Shown here piece after piece: positions 55,304-64,000 of a DNA stretch of 64,000 nt. This DNA comes from Chondrus crispus. Its lineage: Eukaryota > Rhodophyta > Florideophyceae > Gigartinales > Gigartinaceae. Made by a program: the position numbers and the translations under genes. Under the pieces are notes generated by a model. It was given only the letters and a program-made list of their open reading frames with translations. It ran no database searches and had not been told where the DNA came from. How positions within the stretch are numbered: the stretch's first letter is position 1; each line of letters opens with the position of its first letter. Where the stretch lies: assembly GCF_000350225.1 (NCBI RefSeq), contig NW_005179233.1, positions 37,540-101,539 of the forward strand, read 5' to 3'.

Positions 55304-55753
55304 TGTAGTGCAGTGGACACACTCGCCAACGAGGGCGTAAATCTCGCTATGAGGGAAAGCGGTATGTCCAGTCACCACCAGGGTGTTCGGGGCCCTCTGT
55401 CCGTGGTAGCTCAGAGGTAACACGAGAATCGCGGGTAGAGTCGCGGTCAGCGCGTGAAGGGGTACTCGGGATCGAGTAACTAGAAGGATTGGGAGTGTTA
55501 CGGCCGTATTGAAGACCGCTATCGACAGCGTCGAAGAAGAACAACACATGAAAACAGAAGAAAGAAGGAAGGACAAGTGTATCGTAGAAACGTAGAAAAT
55601 AGGGGAAAAAGTAAAGGAAAAACAAGAAAAAGGATGACGACGAAGGGGGCAGGTACCAGACTTAGCCAACTAGATAGGAACCGTAGAGGATCCCACCAGA
55701 GATGGGGTCCGATCACCTCATGCCTCTTTACTGTAGCGCCTTCCGACACCCGA

Positions 55754-55763
55754 CCTATATAGG
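55754..55763. promoter_or_regulatory. Palindromic TATA box in LTR D
   Basis: CCTATATAGG is its own reverse complement and could serve transcription in either direction: element RNA on the minus strand, or the accessory gene on the plus strand, whose ATG is about 580 bp away. Confidence 0.45.
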
Positions 55764-55874
55764 CCGAGCGCCGTCGTCGGCGTCGGTTACTAAATGGGTA
55801 ATTAATAATTAATTATCGTCATTAAAATTGCCACTTGGCATTACACGCTAATTAGCGTAGAAACCTGTGGGCAC

Positions 55875-55975
55875 CACGTATGTATACGTGTCGTACACGT
55901 GTCGTACACGTATCATATACGTGTCATACGACTTTCATACACGTGTGTCCACGTGTGGTACACGTGTGGTACCTT
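55875..55975. promoter_or_regulatory. CACGTG (G-box/E-box) cluster in LTR D
   Basis: About six ACACGTGT or near-identical sites (TACACGTGTCG, CACGTGTGGTAC) occur in 100 bp near the right end of the LTR, upstream of the accessory gene. CACGTG is the core site of bHLH and bZIP factors. Confidence 0.5.
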
Positions 55976-56339
55976 CCCAAGTGTGCACGCACAGTACACC
56001 TGTCAAAGGCGGGGAGCGCGGCCCCGCGACGGCGGTGACCAGGGATAAAGGGCGCAGGGTCACTGCACTACATCACCCCCCCTTCAGGGGTCGTGCCGAT
56101 CCGCCGGAGACACGCGGTTCATTACCCCGTCATCTTTGACTGCACTCGCAGCCCCGCGCGTGGTTCTATTTCTTCTCGTTTCTTGGCACTCCAGGTCAGC
56201 GACTCTCGCGGCTAAGCGCGTACTTGCGCCGAGGGCGGCGTTTCTGACTGAGCTCTTTGCGATTTTTTCGCGTGTATTTCTGTTCGCGTTTTTTTCGCGT
56301 ACGTTTCTTCTTCACAGCTTGGAGCCTCTCGCATCCGGC

Positions 56340-57965
56340 ATGTCGCATGCAGAAGGCTTCGAAACGGGAACCATCCGGGCTTCTGCGCGTCGTCGCGTCT
56401 TCCGCCACGCGGCCGACTTTATCGGGCAAGACCCGCTCGAGCATGCCGAGCTCTTCGCGGGAGCGCCGTGGCACGACCCCGTGAGCTATCGCGATGACGC
56501 GTTAATTACGCAATATTTGCGACCGAGTTTTCTGCCCGACGGGCTCACACTGGGGGCTGTCCGAAGCGACGATTGGGCTCGCCACTTTTTATCGATGGAC
56601 GCCGACCTGAAGAGGAGAGTTACGTGGGTCGACGGCTCGCGTCGTCGGGAACCCGTGCGCGACGCTCGCGTCACCTTCACCAAATTGGTGTATCAACGTT
56701 TCCACCGGTTCCCCGGCACAACGCTTGTCCCTGAAGAGTATGGGTTCGACTTCCACCTCTATCGCACCCGCGGAGAAGAGCTCTACGGTGATCGCCTTGT
56801 GGCGATACTGCAAGACGCCGAACTGTGGCGGGGAAGTTGGCAACCGTGTGACGCTACGCTCCGGTTTAGTCGCCCCATCCTCCGTGCGGAGTTCCGCTTT
56901 CTACGTCGATATGACGATGAAGTCTTGTGGAGCCACATGAAGCGGGACCGTCGCGTTCGATCGCGTTTCGGACTCCTTGTTCCATATCAAATGGTGGAGC
57001 TTGAGAAGATCGCGGAGTCGCGTCATCGAGACAGGTATGTCTCGATCCCCGAACATTGGGGTATGCTCGAAATGCCTCGCGGCTTTTTCGTGGACCTATC
57101 ACCTGTACTCACGTACGCAGGTCGGCCCTTGATCCGTAACTGCCATTCTGGCGTGTGGACGCTATTTTACAGCGAGTGGGTGGCCAAGGTTGGAGCCGCT
57201 CTCCTACAGGAGGTATATGACAGGGCCAGATTGTTCTGGGTGCCCCCGACTCTGCGGTATTATATTCGCCAAATGGACTTGTCCACGGCGTTGGTTTCTC
57301 CGCACAACTATGAGAAGCTTCTTTTCCTTATTAATAAGGTAGACCAGATCAACTGGAACGCGATCAATCCGCGGAATCAGCAACGCGGTTCAAGAATTCG
57401 CGATCGCTCACCTATAGCGAAAAGCGCCTCCAGTGGCGACTTTGTGTTCTATGATCCTTGCCATCATCAACAATGTACGCCAGAAAGGGCGAAGGAGGTC
57501 GCTGGTGCGCAGCGTGTTATCCCTGACAGCCATCGTCGGGGGTACGACTATTGCTTCTCCCCCGACGTCAGTGGACTCCAGCAGGAAGACTATGGGGAAG
57601 AAGACGTCGAAGATGACGGAATGAATAATGAACTTCGCCAAGTGGCGCCCGTGGAGACTCCTGATTCGGCAGGAGGCCCTATACTCAACGTGAGTAACGC
57701 CGAAGTGGCGGACGATTCGGCTGGAGCCGGTATACTTGTTGGCCGGGCTCCTCCAACTCGTGAAACTGTGGACGACCAAATGGCCATCGTACGCAACTTT
57801 CTGCGTGACGCCGGGGTCGACATCGCTTCCGAGGAGGACTCGCTGTCCGCTCTCGCGGCCTCAGTGCGACGTCAAGTGTCCAGACTTTCTCCGGCAAGGC
57901 CGACGATGTCCGACATGCCGAGTGGGGAGGCTCGCCTTTTCGCAGAGTCTGGTCGCGATACGTGA
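56340..57965 (+). CDS. Antisense accessory protein of chromovirus element D, unknown family
   Basis: This 541-residue protein is encoded opposite to pol, between pol and the 3' LTR, and its 3' end faces that of pol with 158 bp between. The ATG at 56340 begins MSHAEGFETG; the frame is open upstream to 56136 without another ATG. Residues 1-350 look folded, rich in Trp, Tyr, Arg and Asp, with PEHWGMLEMP (237-246), VLTYAGR and SEW (278-280). Residues about 380-480 are acidic and low in complexity. There is no signal peptide or membrane segment after the ATG. Similar motifs in the same order occur in the protein at 62037. I recognise no family. Candidate roles such as regulation, RNA binding or interaction with Gag are speculation. 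Confidence 0.6.
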   Translation: MSHAEGFETGTIRASARRRVFRHAADFIGQDPLEHAELFAGAPWHDPVSYRDDALITQYLRPSFLPDGLTLGAVRSDDWARHFLSMDADLKRRVTWVDGSRRREPVRDARVTFTKLVYQRFHRFPGTTLVPEEYGFDFHLYRTRGEELYGDRLVAILQDAELWRGSWQPCDATLRFSRPILRAEFRFLRRYDDEVLWSHMKRDRRVRSRFGLLVPYQMVELEKIAESRHRDRYVSIPEHWGMLEMPRGFFVDLSPVLTYAGRPLIRNCHSGVWTLFYSEWVAKVGAALLQEVYDRARLFWVPPTLRYYIRQMDLSTALVSPHNYEKLLFLINKVDQINWNAINPRNQQRGSRIRDRSPIAKSASSGDFVFYDPCHHQQCTPERAKEVAGAQRVIPDSHRRGYDYCFSPDVSGLQQEDYGEEDVEDDGMNNELRQVAPVETPDSAGGPILNVSNAEVADDSAGAGILVGRAPPTRETVDDQMAIVRNFLRDAGVDIASEEDSLSALAASVRRQVSRLSPARPTMSDMPSGEARLFAESGRDT

Positions 57966-58123
57966 CGCGATGGCAGACCGGGTTCACCCTGCACTCTTTA
58001 ACCTCCTTGAGGAGTTCACAACGCCATCTGGCGGTAAGTGCGAACCGGTAACTCGCGTACAGTAGCGCCATAGGGCGAGTAGTCATTCCTTTTAGGTAAA
58101 GAGAATCCACCTTAGTCTTGAAG

Positions 58124-61100
58124 CTATCCTTGTCTCGCTCGAGTGATCGAGTCTGGGACATTCAATCCTTTTCTTTTGCAATATAAAATCACATGGCTCG
58201 GTCGGAGGTGACTAATGGGTTCTTCAGTGTCCTCCTCCAACGTATAGCCGTACCATCTTACTCGGAAGACGAGTTTACCGTCGTCATCATAGCGATGCGC
58301 GACGACGTGGTCGACCACGTATTCTTCGCCATTGATGGCGTGTGGAGATTGCGACTGATCCCTGTCCACTTTTCTTGTTGTAGTGTTAGACGCGGCTTCT
58401 CGCGGGTCCCTTGAGTGTTGCTCCGTCACTTCAGGGACTTTCTGGGCGGCTGCTTCGGGCTCTAATTGGTAGCGTGCGTCTCCTTCTCCTTCGTTGGAGG
58501 CGGGAGTCGGCTCGTCACGGGGACTGTCAGTGGGTGGTGTAGAGTTCTTCTCCTGTCCGACCGAAGTATCATTCGCCAACCGCGCGTAGCGACGAGCCCC
58601 ATGCCTCTAGTGTTCTGGACGGCTTTTGGTCGTCCCATCAGAGCGCCTCGAAGGCGGCGGCTGTCCAATCCGAGCTCTGTTCCAAATTCCGGTTTGGGCT
58701 GCGCCATTCATAGGCGATGTGTCTGGCAAGCCCGACAACCCTGTTGGGGGAACCTGAGATTGCTCTATAGGAGAGGTGGATACTGTACCGATCGGGATAC
58801 CCGGTCTATCGGGACGGGGAACACGATTTTGATCGTGGATATTCGTCATGGATGACGTTACGGGTTGACTCGGCTGCACTAGTGCAGGTACTACCCGATC
58901 GCGTGTAACGCGTTCTTGTTCTTCTCCATCCTGGATAACCACGGTGTCCTGATCCGCAGAAACGACGCGGTATGGTCCATTTGCCACTGACGCCAGCTTG
59001 TGGCGAGCTTCTGTACGGGGATTCGCGTAGTCCCGTCGGACGAACACGTGTGTCCCGGGACGATACTCCGCCTTTGGATGGCGTATGTGCTTATCGTGGT
59101 TCGCTCGATAGCGTTCTTGAGACTTCTTCATTTCGGCTTGAGCCGTGCTCATAAGTCCACGAAGCCAGGCTCGCCACTTGGCGTGATACTGGGCATGGCC
59201 AACTTCCTCCAGCTGAGGTTCTGCCTGCAACGATAGGGCACGCGGTGGTCGCGATAAGACGAGTTCGAATGGGGCGAGCTTGGTTGTACTATGCGTTTGC
59301 GTATTGTACGCATACGTAAGCGCATCAGTGAAGAGGTCCCAGTCTTTTGGGTGTTCAGCGACATAATGTCGAAGCGCTGACAGTATTGTCCTGTTGAAGC
59401 GCTCCACCTGCCCATTTGTTTGGGGGTGGTAGGTCGTCGTGAAGACGTTCTTGATGCCCAGGATGCGGCAAATCTCTTGGAAGAGTCGGGACACGAATTG
59501 CTTTCCGTTATCCGCCAGCACCGTAACTGGTGGTCCGTAGACAAACACCCAATGGTGGACGAAAGCCTTCGCGATTTCCGCGGCAGTAATCCTCTTGAGA
59601 GGCACGGTGCGGACCAGCTTGGAGAAGCGATCTGTGATCACCAGGAGCCACCGCGGTGGCGGAGTTAATCCGTACCCCTCGCGGAAATCGCGATTTCCGC
59701 GAGGGGTACGGATTAACTCCCCAAGGAGATCGATCGAGAGCGACTCGAGAGGCGCCGTAGCTGGGAACAGCTTGAGGCATTTAGTCTTTCTCCGAAGTTT
59801 GACTCGCTCTTTAGCGCAATGTATGCAATTTCTTGCAGTTGCGTAGCAATCTACGGCCAGCGATGGCCAGTAACAATCTCTAGTTAGAGTGTAGAACATC
59901 TTCCTGCCACCGGGGTGACCGGCAAGCAGTGCATGATTTCCCTTGTAAAGAATCCTCGCTTGGAGGTCCTGTGGTACCACCACTTGTGGTGTCGCATTTA
60001 CGTTCCTGACGAGAACCCCGCCCTTTTCAGTGGCGAACGGGATGTCATCCCCACGATTGATTCGCCTTCGAATTCCGGCGCAGAATGCATCTGCCAGCTG
60101 ATGACGTAGCATCTCTTCCCTTGTGATAGGATCCAATAAATTCTCGTCAGTCAAGTAGCGTTCCGTGTTCAATATCGCGTCGAACCTTGCCGACTCGAGA
60201 TCTTCGAAGTCGTCAGAAATCTTATCGACTGGCTCCATTTCGGAGAATATTCCCAGAAAACATGGGATTTCTTCATCTACGGGGACTGTCGTTTCCCCGG
60301 ATGTGAACAGTCGCGATAACGCGTCGGCTTGGGCACTGAGCTTGCCCTTCTTGTACTTCACGTCGAAGTCAAACTCTCCAAGACGGAGTCGCCACCTCAT
60401 CAGTCGGCCTGATGGGTCCGTGATCTCCATTAACCAGCGGAGGGAAGAATGGTCGGTATGTACCGTAAACCGGGTTCCTTGGAGATAGGGGCGCAGCGTC
60501 ACTACACCCCACACAACAGCGAGACATTCTTTCTCCGAAGTGGAGTAATTTCGCTCTGCAGCGTGTAGTGATCGAGACCAAAACCCGATAGGCTTCCTTT
60601 GTCCATCTTCGTATGATTGGAAGAGCGCCGTGCCGACTTGGTAGTCGCTGGCGTCCGTGTCCATTGAATATGGGAACCCAGCCTTGGGCAACGCCAAAAT
60701 TGGCGGGGAGATCACCGCTTCTCTCAGCGTATCAAAGGCCTTGATCTCGGCTTCGCCGAAGGGTTCCAGCTGAACAGGTTGCCCCTTCTTGAGAAGCTGG
60801 TTCAACGGCGCCGCCTTATGGGCGTAGTTCGGTACAAATCGTCGATAGACGTTGCTCAAACCCGAAAACGAGCGGAGCTCAGTCTGGGTGGTTGGTATCG
60901 CGATTTCGCGTAAAGCCCTGGTCGACACCTCGTCAATCGAGAGCGTCCCTGGCCGTTTAACATGGCCAAGGTAATGTACTTCTTGTGTGAAGAAAGAGCA
61001 CTTTTCCAACTTGAGGGACACTCCTACCGACTGCAAGGTGTCGAGAATTTCGTCAACGTGACGTATATGACTCTCGATATCCTTCGAGAACAGAATTACG

Positions 61101-61153
61101 TCGTCAAGGTAGACGAGACAAGATCTCCAGTGAAAGGAGGATAGGATAATATC
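58124..61153 (-). pseudogene. Pol of chromovirus element D: RT (part), RNase H, integrase, chromodomain
   Basis: The frame enters RT at DIILSSFHWRSC and YLDDVILFSK (active site). It then shows RNase H motifs (DTDASDYQVG, TDHSSLRWL), the integrase HHCC finger (H...H...CIHC) and the integrase core acidic residues in LSIDLLGEL, LADNGKQF and GQVERFNR. A TAG at 58607-58609 (after SRPEH) interrupts the frame. In the same frame beyond it lies a chromodomain (EEYVVDHVVAHR ... FRVRWYGY) ending at 58124. The chromodomain would direct integration to chromatin. The RT start is lost to the LTR inserted at 61154. A 60-bp perfect palindrome inserts about 12 extra residues after GNR in the integrase core. 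Confidence 0.9.
59661..59720. repeat. Perfect 60-bp palindrome inside integrase coding sequence
   Basis: Two 30-bp arms with no spacer, beginning GGAGTTAATCCGTACCCC, are exact reverse complements. One arm encodes the normal GELIRTPRGNR block, and the other adds DFREGYGLTP in frame. Confidence 0.95.
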
Positions 61154-61746
61154 TGTGGTATAACTACCTTCGTCCCGACCACTCGGAACGAGGGGGGTTA
61201 GAGTTAAGGGAGCGCGCGACGCTGGGTAACCCACGCGAGCGCGAACCGTACGGAAGGACTCGAAAAGAGGGAAGGCTCACGTGGCCGGTGACGCGCAGCC
61301 GGTCGGTGGTGTCAGATCCGGACGGCCGGTCACGGGTTAGAAGCCTGAGACTTAGAGGTAAAACCGGACGGAGTTAGCAAAAAGCCGTAAAGGGAAGGGA
61401 GGCGAGTCTGCCCCCGTTTACTGGAACGGGGCAGGTGCCCCTGGTCTTAACCCCTAAGTGGGACGCCAGGACACCTGTCCCGCTACAGTAGCTGTTACAT
61501 ACTGTATACCAGCTACTGTACTAAATTGGCTAATTTGTGCCATTAACCACTAATTGCTAATTACTTACCGGATGGGTCGCACACGTGTGCCCGTGGCCAC
61601 GACCGGCGCCAACGGTTGTGTCACGTGTACGCCGTGGAGGTACTACTGTGCTCGCAGAGGGCGCGTGCACGATTACTACAGTAGTAACCGCCCGTCTCGG
61701 CGGTTCTCATCTCCCGCCGGGGGTCGCGGTGTGGAGTTGTACCACA
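61154..61746 (-). repeat. 3' LTR (copy E) of a second element, nested in element D
   Basis: Starts TGTGGTATAAC and ends TTGTACCACA, in the same family as the LTRs at 5764, 7412 and 13353. The identical polypurine tract (minus strand AAGGAAGGGGGTC) follows at 61747-61759. The left flank ATATC (61149-61153) should recur beyond the other end of the element, outside the window. Confidence 0.9.
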
Positions 61747-62036
61747 GACCCCCTTCCTTACTTCGCGACACGTCCTCGTCGCGGCCGGGGGTTGACATGA
61801 CCGGCTGGCAGGGTGTCCCATCCGTACGGAGAAGTCCGCGCCGACCACGGGGGCGCGGGCGGACTACGGCCAACTCCATGGGGAAGCCCATGGAGGTTTT
61901 GGTATTTAACCGCGTCGGATCCCCTGGCGCGGCAATGGGTCCCCTCACGCTTTCCTTTTCTCCCACATCACTCCACACCACGCACCCCCCTTTCTCCACC
62001 TCCACATCTCGTTTCCTCCCCCTATCCTCCTTCCGC

Positions 62037-64000
62037 ATGGACAACCGACCGTCCGAGCGGGGTCACCCCCCTCGGGCTCAGCTCCCTACGGTGCCGGCCG
62101 CGTCGGCCCCTACCTTTCACCCGGCGCTGGCGGCGGGCCCCGTGAATCGACCCGCGGCGAGCATCGCAGCCCCGCGGGTGCGGGCTTCGGGCGCGGGGGT
62201 TGCCCCCTCGCGCAGCCCTCCCGTCGTCCAGGGGCCCCTGCCGCGCCCTCCGCGCTCAGCCCCGGCTCCCCAAGTCGGTGAGATGACCGTACTGAGACGG
62301 TCTCCCGACTGGGTTGTAGCCACGGGGCAGACGGCGGCCGGGGCGGGTGACCGCCCGGTACCGCCGGACCCGTACGCGACCACGCCCCCGGCGACAGAGG
62401 CGCCGCCATCCGGCTGGCTCCGGACGGGTGTTCGTGCCGTTCGGAGTTTGTTGCCCGGGGCCGACTTAGACCACCGGGTTCCCCGGGGTGGTCGCAACCC
62501 CTCACAGGCACAGCCGCCGATGTCCGTCGAGGCTTACATCGGAACGGCCTTCCCCGATGCCGCTCGGTTTGGGGCCATCCCCAGGCGGCGGGGTATCCGC
62601 ACGCCCTCCCCTCGCGGACGAATCCGCCAAGACAACCGCGTGGCCGCTTGGAGGACCCGCTGGGTCCACGTACCACACCGCGTAATGGCGGATTCCCGTT
62701 CGGATCTTCTCTACATCCGCTGTGCGGGAGAGGACCAGTACCATTCGCGGTTGTTCGACCTCCTCGAGAGGTTCGGCGGGGACGTGGATCCTAAGCCCCA
62801 CGTGCAGTTGGTGGCCTTCCCCCGCCCGTTCGACCGGTGGTACAGTGTGGCCGACCGTGTACGGTGGGGCGAGAATTCCGCCAAGGAGAGCCGGCTGCGG
62901 TGGCGCCGCGCCGATGCCTACTTCCATATGTGGCACACGACGGAGTTCTTCTCCGTGCCCACGGGCGCTAGGGGGCGGCTATACCCAGCCCTACCGAACG
63001 GTTGGAGCGATCTGGAGACTCCACAGTACCTCTGCGTCCCCACCCCCAGCGTGCTGGCGTATGCCGCAGCGCGGTGGATGCCGGACGGTTCCTTCGGGCG
63101 AGAGGCGACGCCCGGGATGCGTCGTCTGATCGACGCCATCTTGCTCTCGGAGTGGGCCGTCCTGGCGTTGCTGTGTTTCCTACACGCCGCACGGGACGGC
63201 CTCCCGTTCTTCACCAAGTGCCCGGACCCTCGCCTGGCGAGCCGGAACGGGAACGAACCCGGCGAGCGAGGCTCTCTCTTCCGGTTGTCTGCGGGGCTTC
63301 TGCAGCTCATCCGATCGGTCGGGGTGGCCGCCATTCTCGAGGGGACGTCGTTCGACCCGGTTGGCGCCGAGGCCATCCTCGATTTTTCCGAACGGTTGGA
63401 CTGGTCTCTTCCCGAGCGCGGAGACTTCGTGTGGTACAGTTGGGCCCGCGGCTGCTCCCTGCGGATGCCGCATTGGGATGGTACGTCGGCGGAGGCCGAC
63501 AACTGGTACGACCCCCTCCCGGACGACGGGTCGCCGTCGTACGGTGCGTCCATCGCCTCCGCTGACGGGTGGGGCGCCGCGGTTGCCTCCGCCGGGACTC
63601 CCGCCGAACCGTCCGTGGAGTCTCCGCCCGTGTCCACCCCGCCGGTCCCACCGATGCCGGGTGACACCGCCCTCGGAGAGGGGCTTCCAGTCGGTTCCTC
63701 GACGCCCCCTAGGGTAAGCGGCGCGACCACTACAGAGTCGCCACCGCCGGCCACGGAGACGCCGGTCATGGAAGTGCCGATCACGGACCCCGCCCCAGTG
63801 GGGGCCCCTCGCGGGGTTCCTGCTGTCGAGCCCGCGGGGGATAGCCTTCCTGCGGCAGCTACCGGATCGGTGCCGGGCTCTGCCGTCTTCCCCGTCAGCG
63901 AAATGACCGCGACGGGGACGCAGACCCCCTCGGTAGCGGCCGATGGAGCTCCGGTGGTGGCACCAGCGAACGAAGCCCCCGTCTTGGTCCCGGACGCGCA
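62037..64000 (+). CDS. Antisense accessory protein of element E, unknown family, runs off the window
   Basis: From the ATG at 62037 the frame is open for 654 codons to the window end, with no stop seen. It is on the strand opposite to the expected gag-pol, starting 290 bp inside the 3' LTR, in the same position as the gene at 56340. Residues 1-190 are Pro/Ala/Arg-rich and disordered. Residues 215-500 look folded (Trp/Tyr/Arg/Asp-rich), with PNGWSDLETP (320-329), VLAYAAAR and SEW (371-373), parallel to motifs in the other protein. From about residue 515 on it is Pro/Thr/Val-rich. A GGTATTTAACC sequence 125 bp upstream may act as a TATA box. GC content is high, which favours chance open frames. 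The shared motifs argue for a real gene. Confidence 0.55.
   Translation, partial: MDNRPSERGHPPRAQLPTVPAASAPTFHPALAAGPVNRPAASIAAPRVRASGAGVAPSRSPPVVQGPLPRPPRSAPAPQVGEMTVLRRSPDWVVATGQTAAGAGDRPVPPDPYATTPPATEAPPSGWLRTGVRAVRSLLPGADLDHRVPRGGRNPSQAQPPMSVEAYIGTAFPDAARFGAIPRRRGIRTPSPRGRIRQDNRVAAWRTRWVHVPHRVMADSRSDLLYIRCAGEDQYHSRLFDLLERFGGDVDPKPHVQLVAFPRPFDRWYSVADRVRWGENSAKESRLRWRRADAYFHMWHTTEFFSVPTGARGRLYPALPNGWSDLETPQYLCVPTPSVLAYAAARWMPDGSFGREATPGMRRLIDAILLSEWAVLALLCFLHAARDGLPFFTKCPDPRLASRNGNEPGERGSLFRLSAGLLQLIRSVGVAAILEGTSFDPVGAEAILDFSERLDWSLPERGDFVWYSWARGCSLRMPHWDGTSAEADNWYDPLPDDGSPSYGASIASADGWGAAVASAGTPAEPSVESPPVSTPPVPPMPGDTALGEGLPVGSSTPPRVSGATTTESPPPATETPVMEVPITDPAPVGAPRGVPAVEPAGDSLPAAATGSVPGSAVFPVSEMTATGTQTPSVAADGAPVVAPANEAPVLVPDA

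Larger units (their letters stand above)
55304..56072 (-). repeat. 3' LTR of chromovirus element D, 769 bp
   Basis: The LTR ends are exact 12-bp inverted repeats, TGTAGTGCAGTG ... CACTGCACTACA. A polypurine tract (minus strand CTGAAGGGGGGGTGA) abuts its right end, fixing the element's orientation as minus. This family differs from the LTRs at 5764, 7412, 13353 and 61154. The other LTR of the element lies outside the window. Confidence 0.8.
55304..61153 (-). mobile_element. Ty3/gypsy chromovirus element D, truncated by a nested LTR element
   Basis: From the right on the minus strand: a pol gene beginning abruptly inside reverse transcriptase, then a chromodomain, a plus-strand gene (56340-57965), a polypurine tract and the 3' LTR. 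At 61153/61154 the coding sequence meets the LTR of another element. Gag, protease and the first half of RT should lie beyond that insertion, outside the window. Confidence 0.85.
61154..64000 (-). mobile_element. LTR retrotransposon element E, left part only
   Basis: Contains the 3' LTR, polypurine tract and a long plus-strand gene, then runs off the window. The LTR and first 40 bp of internal sequence match the element at 7412-13924, but the regions diverge after about 61790. The elements are thus related members of one family with different 3' regions. Confidence 0.8.

Noticed and set aside
55395..55480. tRNA-like sequence with A-box TAGCTCAGAGG in LTR D
   Set aside because: The D arm is suggestive, but no acceptor stem, anticodon stem or proper B box can be formed. 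It probably resembles a tRNA by chance.
55875..55975. Possible CRISPR-like or satellite array of CACGTG units
   Set aside because: Spacing is irregular and the units are only 6-10 bp. It is better read as a cluster of transcription-factor sites.
62918..63784. 288-codon minus-strand frame
   Set aside because: It is opposite the longer, continuous frame from 62037. The GC-rich sequence gives open frames on both strands, and no gag or pol motif is visible here.

Overview
The window is nuclear DNA from a photosynthetic eukaryote, most likely a compact-genome red alga. The red-alga assignment is inference and no single gene proves it. The evidence is: long single-exon genes; only three introns in clear genes, 110-151 bp, one with a TACTAAC branch site and a GTAAGT donor; a eukaryotic tRNA-Asn; ESCRT-III, nucleoporin and CDP-DAG synthase genes; and two proteins with plastid-type leaders. 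The sequence falls into three zones.

Zone 1 (1-20.8 kb) is almost solid transposable elements. It starts with a two-gene PIF/Harbinger transposon: an intact Myb-like gene facing a transposase broken by one stop and a 1-nt deletion. Next come two Tigger/pogo-type TIR elements that carry a cysteine-rich gene fragment, the larger one hit by a solo LTR (5764-6403, TSD CGTCG). Then follows an LTR retrotransposon (7412-13924, TSD TTAAG) whose pol is probably hidden by a 100-N gap, a 2.6-kb pogo-like element (13969-16591) with a broken transposase, and a second Harbinger element (17115-19968) with both genes intact. A 595-bp MITE (20190-20784) ends exactly at the stop codon of the next gene.

Zone 2 (20.8-54 kb) holds the host genes. 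They are a three-exon ABCB/MDR transporter, an SAP- and FG-repeat nucleoporin of the Nup153/Nup1 type, CDP-diacylglycerol synthase, a small plastid-type one-helix protein with a short second exon, a PCIF1-like methyltransferase pseudogene, glucose-6-phosphate dehydrogenase with a peptide-repeat leader, tRNA-Asn(GTT), a SURF4/Erv29-like cargo receptor, CHMP1, a tandem-domain GET3/ArsA ATPase and an organellar-type uL18. Intergenic stretches of 1-4 kb carry hairpins, palindromes and many TACAGTAC-like motifs, and I see no other genes there.

Zone 3 (55.3-64 kb) is a nested pair of Ty3/gypsy chromovirus elements. The older one (LTR 55304-56072, pol on the minus strand to 61153) is cut inside its reverse transcriptase by the LTR of a second element (61154 onward). 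Each carries a long plus-strand ORF between its 3' LTR and its gag-pol genes, so it is antisense-oriented relative to gag-pol (56340-57965, and 62037 to beyond the window end). The two predicted proteins share collinear motifs and resemble nothing I recognise. This conserved antisense accessory gene is the best candidate here for an undescribed system.
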